DNA of 64,000 nucleotides, from the NCBI GenBank assembly GCA_947169885.1, contig CAMVRM010000002.1, forward strand, positions 82,820-146,819. Direction: 5' to 3'. Positions 50,179 through 59,925 of this stretch are shown here, one piece after another (positions within the stretch are counted from its first letter, which is position 1; each line of letters begins with the position of its first letter). Made by a program: the position numbers and the translations under genes. Origin of the DNA: an uncultured Ruminococcus sp. Lineage in GTDB: Bacteria > Bacillota > Clostridia > Oscillospirales > Ruminococcaceae. A model generated the notes under the pieces. It ran no database searches, was not told the origin of the DNA, and saw only the letters and a program-made list of their open reading frames with translations.

Positions 50179-51507
50179 TTAGTTGTTGATAGTGAACATG
50201 ATCGAATTTAGCACGCTTTCGAGCATTTCCTGTCTGCCCGAGCCGAGAGAATCGGTGACTTCTCCCTTTTCGAGTGCGTATTTTTCGAGGTCAGCCATGG
50301 TAACTTTGCCGTCGATTATGTCCTTGCCGATGCCTGTTGTCCAGCTGGAATATCTGTCGGCTACGAACTTGTCGATGCGTCCGTCCTCGATCATCTTGAC
50401 TGCTATGCGCAGACCGAGTGCGAATGTGTCCATGCCTGCAATGTAGCTGTAAAAAATATCCTCGGGAGTGAAGCTGCCGCGTCTTGCTTTCGAGTCAAAG
50501 TTCAGTCCTCCGTTGGTAAAACCGCCTGCTTTGAGAACTTCGTACATACAAAGTGCAGCATCATAAACGTTTGTCGGGAACTGGTCGGTATCCCAGCCGA
50601 GCAGGGGATCACCCTGGTTAGCATCGATCGAACCGAAGAACCCGTTGTCTCTTGCAACTCTCAGTTCGTGCTGGAAAGTGTGCTGCGCAAGGGTCGCATG
50701 GTTAGCCTCGATGTTCATTTTGAAGTCCTTTTCAAGACCATATTTGCGCAGGAAACCTATAACAGTCGCCGTGTCGAAATCGTACTGATGCTTTGTAGGC
50801 TCCTTGGGCTTAGGCTCGATGTAGAAGTCGCCCTTGTAGCCGATCGAACGTGCGTAATCTACTGCCATGTGCATCAGTCTTGCCATGTTATCCAGCTCTA
50901 AGCCCATGTCGGTGTTCAGCAGAGTTTCGTAACCCTCACGTCCGCCCCAGAAAACGTAGCCATTTCCGCCGAGTTCGACAGTCGACTCGATAGCTTTCTT
51001 GATCTGTGCAGCTGCGTATGCGAAAACGTCAGCGGAGGGAGAAGTGCCTGCGCCGTGCATATATCTCGGGTGGTCGAAGCACTTAGCCGTACCCCAGAGA
51101 AGCTTTTTGCCGTGTTCTTCCTGCTTTTTCTTGCAGTAAGCAACTACCTTGTCAAACTCAGCGTTTGTTTCTGCAAGGGAACCGTATTCAGGAGAAAGGT
51201 CACGGTCATGGTAGCAGTAATAGTCGATAGACAGCTTGTCCATGATCTCAAATGCAGCATCTACCTTAGCGATAGCACGAGCCGCAGGGTCAGCCTGTCC
51301 CCATGTTTTGTCGGCAGTGCCTACGCCGAACATATCAGTACCGTCGCCGCCCATGGTGTGCCACCACGAGAGAGCGAATTTAAGCTGTTCACGCATGGTC
51401 TTGCCGCCTACAACTTCATCGGGGTTGTAATATTTGAAAGCAAGCGGATTTGTGGACTTGGGTCCCTCATAGGGGATCTTCGGGATATTTGCAAAAAATT
51501 CTGACAT
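50179..51507 (-). CDS. xylA: Xylose isomerase
   Basis: 442 aa, GGAGG before the ATG. Motifs: [28 protein letters not shown] (His base), [49 protein letters not shown] and [20 protein letters not shown] with the metal-binding residues present. Length fits class II xylose isomerases. It converts xylose to xylulose. No xylulokinase or regulator is adjacent, so the gene stands alone with a promoter at 51565-51593. Confidence 0.97.
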   Translation of the reverse strand: MSEFFANIPKIPYEGPKSTNPLAFKYYNPDEVVGGKTMREQLKFALSWWHTMGGDGTDMFGVGTADKTWGQADPAARAIAKVDAAFEIMDKLSIDYYCYHDRDLSPEYGSLAETNAEFDKVVAYCKKKQEEHGKKLLWGTAKCFDHPRYMHGAGTSPSADVFAYAAAQIKKAIESTVELGGNGYVFWGGREGYETLLNTDMGLELDNMARLMHMAVDYARSIGYKGDFYIEPKPKEPTKHQYDFDTATVIGFLRKYGLEKDFKMNIEANHATLAQHTFQHELRVARDNGFFGSIDANQGDPLLGWDTDQFPTNVYDAALCMYEVLKAGGFTNGGLNFDSKARRGSFTPEDIFYSYIAGMDTFALGLRIAVKMIEDGRIDKFVADRYSSWTTGIGKDIIDGKVTMADLEKYALEKGEVTDSLGSGRQEMLESVLNSIMFTINN

Positions 51508-51564
51508 TTAGATTACCTCCGAAAAACTACTAAAAATTCCTGATTAGGATTGTCTCTGATATAT

Positions 51565-51593
51565 ATTGTACACAAAATTAAGCGAATTGTCAA
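51565..51593 (-). promoter_or_regulatory. Promoter of xylA
   Basis: On the minus strand TTGACA (51588-51593), 17 bp, TACAAT (51565-51570). About 10 bases into the transcript is a short imperfect inverted repeat (ATCCTAATCAGGAAT) that could be an operator. Confidence 0.85.
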
Positions 51594-51721
51594 CAGTTTG
51601 GACGAAATTTTTTCCTATTTTTCATTTTTGGCAGGTTTTACAAATTAATACAGTTACTTTTGGCGAATTCGCAGAAATCATTTTCGGATATGCAAAAATA
51701 TTAAAGTGGATAAGGGCAGTA

Positions 51722-51752
51722 AAAAAGCCATAACACCAAAAAGCGTTATGGC
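51722..51752 (-). terminator. Terminator of murA
   Basis: On the minus strand GCCATAAC pairs with GTTATGGC and is followed by TTTTTT. Confidence 0.9.
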
Positions 51753-51781
51753 AGAATTTCAATGATCAACGGCGTGAACGC

Positions 51782-53074
51782 TCACGCTTCCCTTTTTATC
51801 TCGCAGTCGGGATAGTCAGGATACTGTCCGTATTTTATGTCTGCACCGAGACCTTTGAACTTCTCAACGATGTTCTCATATCCTCGCTTGATATAATGGA
51901 TATTGCCGATCTCTGTCACGCCATCAGCCGCAAGACCTGCAATAACAAGTGCTGCACCTGCTCTGAGGTCGGAAGCATCAACGGGAGCGCCTTTGAGCTT
52001 TTCAACGCCCTCTATCATGACAGCTTTTCCGCTGACGGTGATGTCAGCTCCCATTCTGCGAAGTTCTTTGGCATAGGCAAAACGGTTGTCAAAAACTTCC
52101 TCGGTAACAACGCTTGAACCTTGCGCAAGGGTCAGCAAAGTGGAGACCTGAGGCTGCATATCTGTCGGAAAACCGGGGTGAGGTAAAGTTTTGAGCTTTA
52201 TTCCTTTGAGCGGACTTTCAACATAAACTCTCACAGAATCGTCAAATTCTTCAACAGTCACGCCGATCTTTCTAAGCGTCTGTGTGATGCTTTCGAGGTG
52301 TTTTGGGATAACATTTCTTACAATGATGTCACCGCCTGTGATCGCAGAGGCAACCATGAAAGTGCCTGCTTCGATCTGGTCGGGGATGACTGAATATTCG
52401 ATACCTTTGAGATATTTGACACCTTTTATTTTAATAGTGTCAGTGCCTGCGCCTATGATGTCAGCGCCCATTTTGTTGAGGAAGTTCGCAACGTCAACGA
52501 TGTGCGGCTCTTTTGCACAATGTTCAAGAACCGTCAAGCCGTCAGCCTTTACAGCTGCGAGCATAGCGTTTATGGTCGCACCAACGGTCACAACGTCAAA
52601 ATAAACAAGCGAACCTATAAGCCTTTCAGCGTGAACATACTGCTCACCGCCGTCAAGCATTTCTTCTGCGCCCAGCGCTCTGAACGCTTTAAGGTGTTGA
52701 TCTATCGGTCTGTCGCCCAGATTGCAGCCGCCCGGAAGCGCTACGTGAGCTTCGTGGAATCTGCCGAGAAGTGCTCCGAGAAAATAGGAGGAGGCTCTCA
52801 TTTTTTTTGCCATTTCATAAGGAACTCGGGGTTCGGTTATTTTTCTCGTGTCGAACATGACCTTGTTTTTGCTGAGCAGCTTGATCTCAGCACCCATAGA
52901 CCGAAGGATCTTCAAGGCAAAGGTTATATCGCTGATCTCGGGAACATTTTCTAAAATAACAGGCTCATCACAAAGCACTGTTGCCGCAACAATGGGCAGC
53001 ACAGCGTTTTTGGCAGCGCTTATCAAAACCTCGCCGCTGAGAGGCAGTCCACCCTTTATGACTATTTTTTCCAA
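51782..53074 (-). CDS. murA: UDP-N-acetylglucosamine 1-carboxyvinyltransferase
   Basis: About 430 aa if translation begins at the TTG at 53072-53074 (M/L-EKIVIKGGLPLSGEV, the usual MurA beginning). An ATG at 53086 and one at 53149 are in frame; the last adds 21 low-quality residues that span a small hairpin (GGCGC/GCGCC, 53103-53117), so I prefer the internal start. Motifs: LISAAKNAVLPIVAA, KMRASSYFLGALLGR, ALPGGCNLGDRPIDQHL with the catalytic Cys, and the PTDMQPQ segment. It makes the first committed precursor of peptidoglycan. Its leader has a terminator-like hairpin close to the transcription start. Confidence 0.92.
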   Translation of the reverse strand: MEKIVIKGGLPLSGEVLISAAKNAVLPIVAATVLCDEPVILENVPEISDITFALKILRSMGAEIKLLSKNKVMFDTRKITEPRVPYEMAKKMRASSYFLGALLGRFHEAHVALPGGCNLGDRPIDQHLKAFRALGAEEMLDGGEQYVHAERLIGSLVYFDVVTVGATINAMLAAVKADGLTVLEHCAKEPHIVDVANFLNKMGADIIGAGTDTIKIKGVKYLKGIEYSVIPDQIEAGTFMVASAITGGDIIVRNVIPKHLESITQTLRKIGVTVEEFDDSVRVYVESPLKGIKLKTLPHPGFPTDMQPQVSTLLTLAQGSSVVTEEVFDNRFAYAKELRRMGADITVSGKAVMIEGVEKLKGAPVDASDLRAGAALVIAGLAADGVTEIGNIHYIKRGYENIVEKFKGLGADIKYGQYPDYPDCEIKREA

Positions 53075-53187
53075 AATCGTCCACATCCCTTGAGCTTTAT
53101 TCGGCGCTTGCTGCGCCTTAATATTGTTGCCGTTAAAGCCGAAGTTCATAACAGTAAAAAAACGGCGGAAAATTACAGTAAAAATAA

Positions 53188-53224
53188 AGGCACAAATTTA
53201 AACTGCATTTAAGTTTCTGTGCCT
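53188..53224 (-). promoter_or_regulatory. Leader hairpin of murA (possible attenuator)
   Basis: On the minus strand AGGCACA pairs with TGTGCCT, with an inner AT-rich stem, followed by TTATTTTT. It looks like an intrinsic terminator but lies between the likely promoter (53230-53258) and murA. It may attenuate murA or end read-through from the GH25 operon. Confidence 0.55.
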
Positions 53225-53229
53225 ATATT

Positions 53230-53258
53230 ATTTTAACACATAAATCCCAAAAAAGCAA
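53230..53258 (-). promoter_or_regulatory. Probable promoter of murA
   Basis: On the minus strand TTGCTT (53253-53258), 17 bp, TAAAAT (53230-53235). Moderate match. Confidence 0.55.
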
Positions 53259-53554
53259 GTACTTTTTTACCGTTCAGCAGTTTTTGCCAAACGTTCACAC
53301 GTCTATCAATTACAAATTATTCACATTTTGTAACCTAATTGTCACCTTCTTAGACCGTTTACACGGACTTTTGAAATCGTTTTGTAACTTTTAGGCTAAA
53401 AAGCAATAATTTACAGTACTCTTTTTCACCCCTGTAATCAAAAAAATTTAGAATTTGTTTATTTTCAACAAAACTTAAACTGCGTTTTGTATAATTGTTC
53501 TCGCATAAGTAACAAGACCGTTATTTCAGCGTTCAAATGTGCAGATATTACAAG
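53259..53554. other. AT-rich intergenic region
   Basis: About 300 bases with several poly-T/A runs between the GH25 lipoprotein stop and the murA promoter. No gene, repeat copy or clear terminator right after the GH25 stop is seen. Confidence 0.5.
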
Positions 53555-54922
53555 TCAGTCGTACCATATGTCGAGGTCAACTGCGCCGTCAATGCCGTCA
53601 ATGATGCCGTTTCCGCATCTCTGCCATAATATGTGGCTTCCTTCGTAGCCGTTGGTCGAAGCGTAATTTGCGCACCAGACGGGATATTTGTCACGGTTGA
53701 CCCAGAATCGTTCGAGAAAATTGCGTGAGCTGTAAAGCATGGTGCTGTAACCGCTTTCACGCAGTCCCGCCGCAAAGGAATCAAGCACCATTTCCATATC
53801 ATGGATACTCAGCTTGTAGTTCTGGAAATTGTAGAAATCCTCCCAGTCGAAAGCCACGGGCATATCAACGGTCGAGCCGCCGAGTTTTTCGGCAGTCCAC
53901 CTGCCGACTCCGAGAGCAGTCGAGGGGGAAGTGTCCTCGCTGTAAACGTAAACGCCGACTTTCAAACCTGCCGCCCTTGCTTCTGCGATGTTTCGATCGT
54001 AGTATTCGTCAGTCGTAACGTAGCCGTCAGAGGAAAATCCCATGCGTATTATCACGAATTCACAGCCTGCATCTTTGACTTTTTTAAAATCTATCTCGCC
54101 CTGCCAGCGTGAAACGTCAATGCCGACACGTTGTCCTTCACCTGCGTACATCTGACGGAACTCGGCAAAATCTATCCTGTCGCCTGCGTCGATGTAGCTT
54201 TCGGGTTCGTAGTCGGAAACGTTTATGTCAAGCCCCCAGCTGATGTTATTGCCGCTGTGGTCAGTGACTGTTACGGTTATGGGATAAGAACCCGGAGTTG
54301 ACGTGTCAACATAGCCTGTATAGCTGAGTGCAGGTTCGGGGTCGCAGTAATCGGCGAAGCTGACAAGCCCATTGAGCGTGTCCGTGCCGAAGTAAGAACC
54401 CGTCAGTATCGTGTTGCCCGAGCCGTCAAGCAGGCAGACGGGAGGTTCGGTATCGGCGGCGGTGTATTTAATGGTGAACTTGAACTTTTCGCCCTGATAT
54501 TCCAGTTCGATCTCCTGTTCATGCTCGCCCGCCTTATCCGTTTCGAGAAGTGTGTCGGGAGCGGTGAGGGCAGCGTTTGAAGCGATAACATCTGCAAGTT
54601 TGACCTCGGAATACAGCCCGACTTTTTTAGGGTAGTCGAGAGAAATTTCCTTGCGGAGCTGTTTTCTAAGAGCGGTCTTGTCATCGACAGAACTTGTGTC
54701 GGACTTTTTGTCAGCGGCTGAGGAAGTCGTTTCGGTGACGGCGAGTTCCTGCGGCTCGCTCTCAGATGATGCCTCAGAGTCGGTGCTTTCGGTAAGCGGC
54801 GAGACAGCTTCAACTGCATCGGTCGCAGTAACTCTGTCGGGCATCGAAGCCTTTTGTTCTATGTCATTTACGCAGGCGGTGAGCAAAAGTGCAACCGCAC
54901 AGCAGATAAGTTGCTTTTTCAT
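53555..54922 (-). CDS. GH25 lysozyme-like lipoprotein with Ig-like domain
   Basis: 455 aa. Lipoprotein signal MKKQLICCAVALLLTAC. A Ser/Glu/Thr-rich linker to about residue 85, a beta domain with DUF5011/Ig-like segments (DTEPPVCLLDGSGN about 157, TSTPGSYPITVTVTDHSGN about 207-226), then GH25: GIDVSRWQGEIDFKKVKDAG (about 267), RMGFSSDGY, and the catalytic pair in VAFDWEDF (about 356-363). It cleaves the glycan of peptidoglycan while held on the membrane outside. It follows the 74-residue membrane gene by 11 bases. Confidence 0.9.
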   Translation of the reverse strand: MKKQLICCAVALLLTACVNDIEQKASMPDRVTATDAVEAVSPLTESTDSEASSESEPQELAVTETTSSAADKKSDTSSVDDKTALRKQLRKEISLDYPKKVGLYSEVKLADVIASNAALTAPDTLLETDKAGEHEQEIELEYQGEKFKFTIKYTAADTEPPVCLLDGSGNTILTGSYFGTDTLNGLVSFADYCDPEPALSYTGYVDTSTPGSYPITVTVTDHSGNNISWGLDINVSDYEPESYIDAGDRIDFAEFRQMYAGEGQRVGIDVSRWQGEIDFKKVKDAGCEFVIIRMGFSSDGYVTTDEYYDRNIAEARAAGLKVGVYVYSEDTSPSTALGVGRWTAEKLGGSTVDMPVAFDWEDFYNFQNYKLSIHDMEMVLDSFAAGLRESGYSTMLYSSRNFLERFWVNRDKYPVWCANYASTNGYEGSHILWQRCGNGIIDGIDGAVDLDIWYD

Positions 54923-54933
54923 ACTTTTTCCTT

Positions 54934-55158
54934 TTAATGAGTAATAAGTTCAACGATGAAAGGCGATGCGATGAGCATCACCCCGATGACCAACACAGCG
55001 GCACTAAGACTTCTCGGAACTTGTTTGATTTTGCGCTTTTTCATTACAGCATAAACGATCAGCGCAATAATGACAAGAGCGGCAAGCGCCGCAATCATCA
55101 AATATGTCCCCATGGCGGCAATGTTTATGCCGTAGCCGAGTTTATTCGATCCGTCCAT
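54934..55158 (-). CDS. Small two-pass membrane protein
   Basis: 74 aa, AAGGAGAG before the ATG. Two membrane segments (about 17-40 and 50-70) joined by a basic loop MKKRKIKQVPRS. Unknown function; probably works with the GH25 lipoprotein transcribed behind it. Confidence 0.78.
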   Translation of the reverse strand: MDGSNKLGYGINIAAMGTYLMIAALAALVIIALIVYAVMKKRKIKQVPRSLSAAVLVIGVMLIASPFIVELITH

Positions 55159-55174
55159 AAGAAACTCTCCTTAT

Positions 55175-55203
55175 ATAGTATATCAAACAATTGAACAAAT
55201 CAA
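55175..55203 (-). promoter_or_regulatory. Promoter of the GH25 operon
   Basis: On the minus strand TTGATT (55198-55203), 17 bp, TACTAT (55175-55180). Confidence 0.65.
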
Positions 55204-55232
55204 GCATAAAATAGTTTCCTAATTCCGAATTA

Positions 55233-55904
55233 TCATTTGTATGCGACAACACCGCCGTCAGGAGTTTTGCCGAGGTGGGAAATGTCGCCGTAGCTGTGCA
55301 GGCGGAAATTCACAAGCCCGTCAAATCGCTCGTCCGAACAGAGCATCGCCACGGCGGTCGGCTCACAGCTGAACCCCTGCAACGTCAGCATGGGAGAAAT
55401 TCCCAGCAGGTGGGCGATAGTCACACAGCCTGCCCCGAAATGGCAGTAGAGTGCGATTGTTGCATCGTTTCTGCCGCTTATGTATGCACCTCCTTTGCGG
55501 ACATAGCCGTAGCGTGCAAGAATGCCGTCTATGCCTTTTTTTATGGCTTCGGCTCTTGCGCCTGTTTCTTTTGCATCGAGAAAAGCGGACTGCAAATAGG
55601 TGTCCTTATCGAAAAGCAGTTTGTCGGCAGTCCACTTTTCAGGACAAATATCCCAGAGTTCCTCGCCCTCGGCAGACTTTACGTCAAATTCGTGGAGCCA
55701 GTCGCAGACTTCCGCCTGAACGCCCAGCCGCTTGACGGTTATCTCGCAAGTCTCTCTCGCTCTGCCCATAGGCGACACGAAAAAGCTGTCTATCTTCATT
55801 TTTTCGATGCGGTCAGCGAGCATTTCGGCTTCACGTCTGCCCGTTTCTGTCAGGCAGTCAAGTTCATAGTTCGGCTGACCGTGACGAATGATAAGTATTC
55901 TCAT
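55233..55904 (-). CDS. Histidine phosphatase (phosphoglycerate mutase-like)
   Basis: 223 aa. Catalytic RHG in MRILIIRHGQPNYELDCLTETGRREAEMLADRI, then FFVSPMGRARETCEIT and a second His in CHFGAGCVTIAHLLG. Typical of the broad histidine phosphatase family that acts on sugar phosphates, nucleotides or cofactors. Its start overlaps the stop of the EAL gene (ATGA), so both are translated together. Confidence 0.88.
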   Translation of the reverse strand: MRILIIRHGQPNYELDCLTETGRREAEMLADRIEKMKIDSFFVSPMGRARETCEITVKRLGVQAEVCDWLHEFDVKSAEGEELWDICPEKWTADKLLFDKDTYLQSAFLDAKETGARAEAIKKGIDGILARYGYVRKGGAYISGRNDATIALYCHFGAGCVTIAHLLGISPMLTLQGFSCEPTAVAMLCSDERFDGLVNFRLHSYGDISHLGKTPDGGVVAYK

Positions 55905-57841
55905 TTTTTGTCCTCCTTTTTGTCGTCACCATCTTGCAGAAGCTTTATGAAGTCCTCTTTCGGGATAGGTTTCGAGAAGAAATAACCCTGCAAGTAGTCG
56001 ACTGCGAGCTTGTCCAGCATCTCTATCTGCTTGCTCGTTTCAACGCCTTCGACAAGTATCTCACGTTTCATCTGCTTTATCATGCGGACGCTGTTTTCGA
56101 GGATTATCTGTCCGAGTTCGCTGTTTTCGGCGCTCCACAGAATGCTCTTGTCGATCTTGACTACATCAAAATCGAGTGAGAAGATCGACTCCATGTTGGA
56201 GTAACCCGTTCCGTAATCGTCCATTGAGAAGCGGAAACCGTCAGCTTTGAGCGCCGTCACCACCGAGTTGAGAAGCTTGTAATCGCTTGCCGCAACAGAT
56301 TCGGTTATCTCGAAGTTTATCATGTGCTTGTCAACGCCTATCTCGTCAACGATGCGGTTTATGTGACCGACAAATCCCGGCTGCATACATTCGATGACCG
56401 AAAGATTCACGTTTATGCTGTTCATGCCGAATTTCTGCGGCAGACCGCTCTTTATGAACTTGCAGACCTCACGCAGAACAAAATCGTCTATCTGTTCTAT
56501 CATGCCTATCTGCTCGGCTATCGGGATAAATTCATCGGGGAAGATGTTGCCGATAGTCTTGTCATGCAGTCTGATAAGGGCTTCAGCGCCGTGCAGTTTC
56601 TGACCTTTTAGGTGATAAGTCGGCTGGTAGTAGACCTCAAAGCAGTTGTTTTTCAGACCCTTTGTGACGGCTCGCTCTACTGCCGAACGTCTGAGCAGGT
56701 AGTCAAGGTCACTGCCGATTAGTATTTTCTTGTCATTGTTGGCAGGGATAGGGCTGTCCACCATATAGAACGCATCAGACGCACTGGTTATGCGCTCGGG
56801 GACTTCTGCCGCCATAAAGATAGCGTTGAGCGGAAGTTCCGAGTCGCCGTAAGTCCAGACCTGATCGAAGCGCCCTTTCATTTGCAGGCACAGTTCACGG
56901 GCTTGTTCCTGCGTGCAGTCGGTGAGAGTAAGCACGAATGAACCCGGGTTCGTGTTGTAGATGTGGTAGGAGGGGACTATCTGTTTTAAGTATTCGGAAA
57001 GCACCTCCGAGAGAATATCGGTGTTCTCAGAACCGACTGCCTTGCGGATAATGTCGGCGTTGGTTATCCTTACGCATATGACGTATAACTGCTGTTTGTT
57101 CACAATATATCCGTTAATATCGGATTTAAGCGCACGTCTGTTGTAGAGACCCGTGTCAAAGTCGATGCGGTCGTCCTCATTCTCGATCGCAAAGAGAACG
57201 CCCAGAAGTGCAAGGGCTTCGGCGAAAAGTTCCGCTTTTATCTTCATGAAGATAAGCTGTGTGAAGATGCCGAGTGCGGCTATCACGTAGAAATAAATGA
57301 GCGCTGTCTTGCGTTTTCGGGTCAGGGCGTGCCATGAGAACATGAGCAGAACGACCGACAGGATAAGGTAGAAGCCTGCCGAGATGTAAATGAGCGCTTC
57401 AAACGGACCTCGGTGAAAAACGCAGTTCTCGTCAAAGTAGAAAAAGCCGTGGAAAAACGGGTTGACGAGCAAAGGGATGACCGAGGCGATGAACGGCAGG
57501 AGCAGGAAAGCCCGTGCCCGAACCGTGATGCGCTTTGAGCCGCAGACCAGCCGCACATAATAGAGGAAGAGCGGACAAATGGCAGAATGTACCAGAAAAT
57601 ACGCCATTTGCGAGATCTCCAACAGAGTGAAGTATACTTTTGAACGTGATGCTGCCGCTTCAAAGAACTCGGACAGTATCGAGGTCACAGAGTTTGTCGC
57701 AAGAAGGCAGATCAGTATAATATATATCTTGTTGTTGGGTTTTTGAGTGCGCTGTTGGATAAATGTGAAGAACAGACAGGTCATCGAAACGAGAAAGGCG
57801 CTTGCATACGCAGAAATGTTGTAATAATTGCTTAAATCCAT
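55901..57841 (-). CDS. Membrane EAL-domain c-di-GMP phosphodiesterase with degenerate GGDEF
   Basis: 646 aa, AAGGAGGG before the ATG. Seven or eight membrane segments in the first 220 residues. A GGDEF-like domain (RIDFDTGLYNRRALKSDI about 233) has lost the GGDEF loop (NTNPGSFVL in its place), so it is likely sensory. The EAL domain is complete: HGAEALIRLHD (about 426), NVNLSVIECM, NFEITESVA, FRFSMDDYGTGYSN, DVVKIDKSIL and ILVEGVETSKQ. Catalytic Glu, Asp-Asp and Lys are present, so c-di-GMP hydrolysis is expected. Co-translated with a histidine phosphatase. Confidence 0.92.
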   Translation of the reverse strand: MDLSNYYNISAYASAFLVSMTCLFFTFIQQRTQKPNNKIYIILICLLATNSVTSILSEFFEAAASRSKVYFTLLEISQMAYFLVHSAICPLFLYYVRLVCGSKRITVRARAFLLLPFIASVIPLLVNPFFHGFFYFDENCVFHRGPFEALIYISAGFYLILSVVLLMFSWHALTRKRKTALIYFYVIAALGIFTQLIFMKIKAELFAEALALLGVLFAIENEDDRIDFDTGLYNRRALKSDINGYIVNKQQLYVICVRITNADIIRKAVGSENTDILSEVLSEYLKQIVPSYHIYNTNPGSFVLTLTDCTQEQARELCLQMKGRFDQVWTYGDSELPLNAIFMAAEVPERITSASDAFYMVDSPIPANNDKKILIGSDLDYLLRRSAVERAVTKGLKNNCFEVYYQPTYHLKGQKLHGAEALIRLHDKTIGNIFPDEFIPIAEQIGMIEQIDDFVLREVCKFIKSGLPQKFGMNSINVNLSVIECMQPGFVGHINRIVDEIGVDKHMINFEITESVAASDYKLLNSVVTALKADGFRFSMDDYGTGYSNMESIFSLDFDVVKIDKSILWSAENSELGQIILENSVRMIKQMKREILVEGVETSKQIEMLDKLAVDYLQGYFFSKPIPKEDFIKLLQDGDDKKEDKK

Positions 57842-57888
57842 GCCGTCCCTCCTTAGAATTTTTAAATAATATCAACAATATTATTTAT

Positions 57889-57917
57889 ATTATAACATAA
57901 AAATGCTATTTCGTCAA
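57889..57917 (-). promoter_or_regulatory. Promoter of the EAL gene
   Basis: On the minus strand TTGACG (57912-57917), 17 bp, TATAAT (57889-57894). Confidence 0.85.
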
Positions 57918-58097
57918 TAATAAACTGTGAAAATGTTAATTCTTATTAAAAATGTACAATTCAAATGGCGTTTTATATATATTTCATATAATAGATATTG
58001 ACAAAATATGATAAAATTAAATAAAATATGTGTATTTAAAGAGACGGAAGTATTTTACAGTAAAAGTATACCATTAATAATATACACCGCAAACGGC

Positions 58098-59801
58098 TCA
58101 CATTTTTTCGGAGATCATTCGTTCGATCTCTTGTTCGGTCAGTGAAAAAAGTTCGGCGATGATCTCGTTTATGCGCTGTGACGCTTTTGGGTCTTCTGAA
58201 CCGATAAGAATGTCAGCGAGCTGTGTGAGTTCGGCGTTCGTTTCGGGGTCGAGTTTCGGCATCGGAAGTGCGGAAAGACTGCTTTTGAGGACTTTTATGC
58301 CGCCAAACAATTTTCTGTACAAAAAAGTGTACAACATGGAGTTGAGCAGAGCCATGCACGCCTTGACGGACATTTCGGGAACATGAGGGATAAGAATGTT
58401 TGCGCTGTTCAGGAAAAGCCGTCCGCTGTTATCGTATGCGAAAACGAGTTTGTCGGATATGAACCTGTAAACGAGTTTTTCTTCCGCACGGTAGAAACGT
58501 TCGGGGGCGGTCTGCTGTAAAAATGTCCTGTCGAATACGATGTGTTTTTTTGGTGGGAGAATCCTGAACGGTGTGACTTCTTTGCCCGTATAGACGGGTT
58601 CTGAACCAACGGTCGGCAAGTCGAAAAGATGACGTTTGTTGTCGCCCGTGACTATGCCTAACGCCCATTCACTTTCTGAAAGGTCGTATTTACAGCATTT
58701 TTGGACTTTGAGGATAATTTGCAGGTCAATATCTTCGAGGGGGTTGAAGCTGAGATTGTCGGTCAGCCTGAAACTTTCGGTGCTGACAGTGAAGTGTCTG
58801 CCGTTTTTCAGAATGTCCACTTTGTCCGAGGACGGAAGGGCTTTGACCGTTACTGCGGCGTATTTTGTCATTACTCCCGAGAAATGCAGGTCGAAAAAGC
58901 TTATCGAACTGAGTCTGCACTTATTCAATATGAACCTGCGAAGGTCTGAATGCGACTTTACGGAGATGACCGATTCGGGCAGGAGAAAACTCATACTTCC
59001 GCCGCTTTCCAACAGCGGAAGTCCACGGACGAAAAAGCAGGAAAAACTCTCGCCCGAGGTGACGGACGGAGGTATAAGGCTCTCGTCGGTGACTGCGCCC
59101 CACGGAGGGTTGGAGCAGATGAAGCCAAACCGCAGATGACGGAGCGTTTTGGGCAGTTCGCCGAGAAAATCCGCACAGAAAATATTCGGCGTGAAGTCGA
59201 GTTCGGGGTATTTGCAGATAAGGTTAGCTTTGGCTGTCATGACGGCGAGGGGATCGGTATCGATGCCGAAAAGACGTGTGGGGTCAGGGGCGTTCGCCGA
59301 AAGTAAAAATGCGCCGCTCCCACAGCAGGGATCGAGAAAAAGCCCCTCGGAAAAGCCCTCTGTCATGGCGGAAGTGACCTGCGGCGGCGTGTAGTAGACC
59401 CCACGGAGGTTCTTATCGCCCTCGGTCAGAAGAGACTGATAGACCGCACCGATGAAGTCGGGTTCGTCATCGGGGAGGGGAGCGTTCAGGAGTTCGTCTA
59501 TCGGTTCAAGTGAACTGCTGTTTATAAGCTTTACGGCGGCAGGCTTTCCGCTCACGCCGCATTGCCGAAGTTTGTTCACGCAGAGCGAAAAGACCGCTCG
59601 TTCGGTACTTCCGAAGCTCTGTGCGAGCGTTACAGTTTTGTGGAGCGCAGGGATATTTGCCTTATTGCACAGATATTCTGTCGGGATTATATGCTTTTGA
59701 GACAGGCTCTTGTTCGCACGGGCAGACAGCCGTCCCTCGGGCGAACTGCCAAGCCGTTCCCAGTTTTTGAGCGTTGCCTGTGAAATGAGCGTTCTGTCCA
59801 A
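58098..59801 (-). CDS. N6-adenine DNA methyltransferase (Eco57I/TaqI-like), orphan
   Basis: About 567 aa from the TTG at 59799-59801, eight bases after AAGGTGG; a GTG at 59811-59813 would overlap that site. The N-terminal 45 residues look like a small DNA-binding helix pair (ISQATLKNWERLGSS). SAM motif DPCCGSGAFLLSA about 155 and catalytic FICSNPPWGAV (NPPW) about 225 mark an N6-adenine methylase; the C-terminal half is TaqI-type target recognition (VFDRTFLQQ, ILIPHVPEM, LNSMLYTFLYRKLFGG). No restriction enzyme is next to it. It may be a fused type IIG remnant without nuclease, or a regulatory methylase. Confidence 0.88.
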   Translation of the reverse strand: MDRTLISQATLKNWERLGSSPEGRLSARANKSLSQKHIIPTEYLCNKANIPALHKTVTLAQSFGSTERAVFSLCVNKLRQCGVSGKPAAVKLINSSSLEPIDELLNAPLPDDEPDFIGAVYQSLLTEGDKNLRGVYYTPPQVTSAMTEGFSEGLFLDPCCGSGAFLLSANAPDPTRLFGIDTDPLAVMTAKANLICKYPELDFTPNIFCADFLGELPKTLRHLRFGFICSNPPWGAVTDESLIPPSVTSGESFSCFFVRGLPLLESGGSMSFLLPESVISVKSHSDLRRFILNKCRLSSISFFDLHFSGVMTKYAAVTVKALPSSDKVDILKNGRHFTVSTESFRLTDNLSFNPLEDIDLQIILKVQKCCKYDLSESEWALGIVTGDNKRHLFDLPTVGSEPVYTGKEVTPFRILPPKKHIVFDRTFLQQTAPERFYRAEEKLVYRFISDKLVFAYDNSGRLFLNSANILIPHVPEMSVKACMALLNSMLYTFLYRKLFGGIKVLKSSLSALPMPKLDPETNAELTQLADILIGSEDPKASQRINEIIAELFSLTEQEIERMISEKM

Positions 59802-59840
59802 AATATCCCCCACCTTTTTAAATTTAAACTGACATGAACT

Positions 59841-59869
59841 ATTGTAACATATCGCAAAAAAGTTGTCAA
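59841..59869 (-). promoter_or_regulatory. Promoter of the DNA methylase gene
   Basis: On the minus strand TTGACA (59864-59869), 17 bp, TACAAT (59841-59846). Confidence 0.85.
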
Positions 59870-59925
59870 GGTTTTTGTAGATGTGTGATAAATTGTAAAA
59901 AAATTATTCCGATTTAAAAACACTC

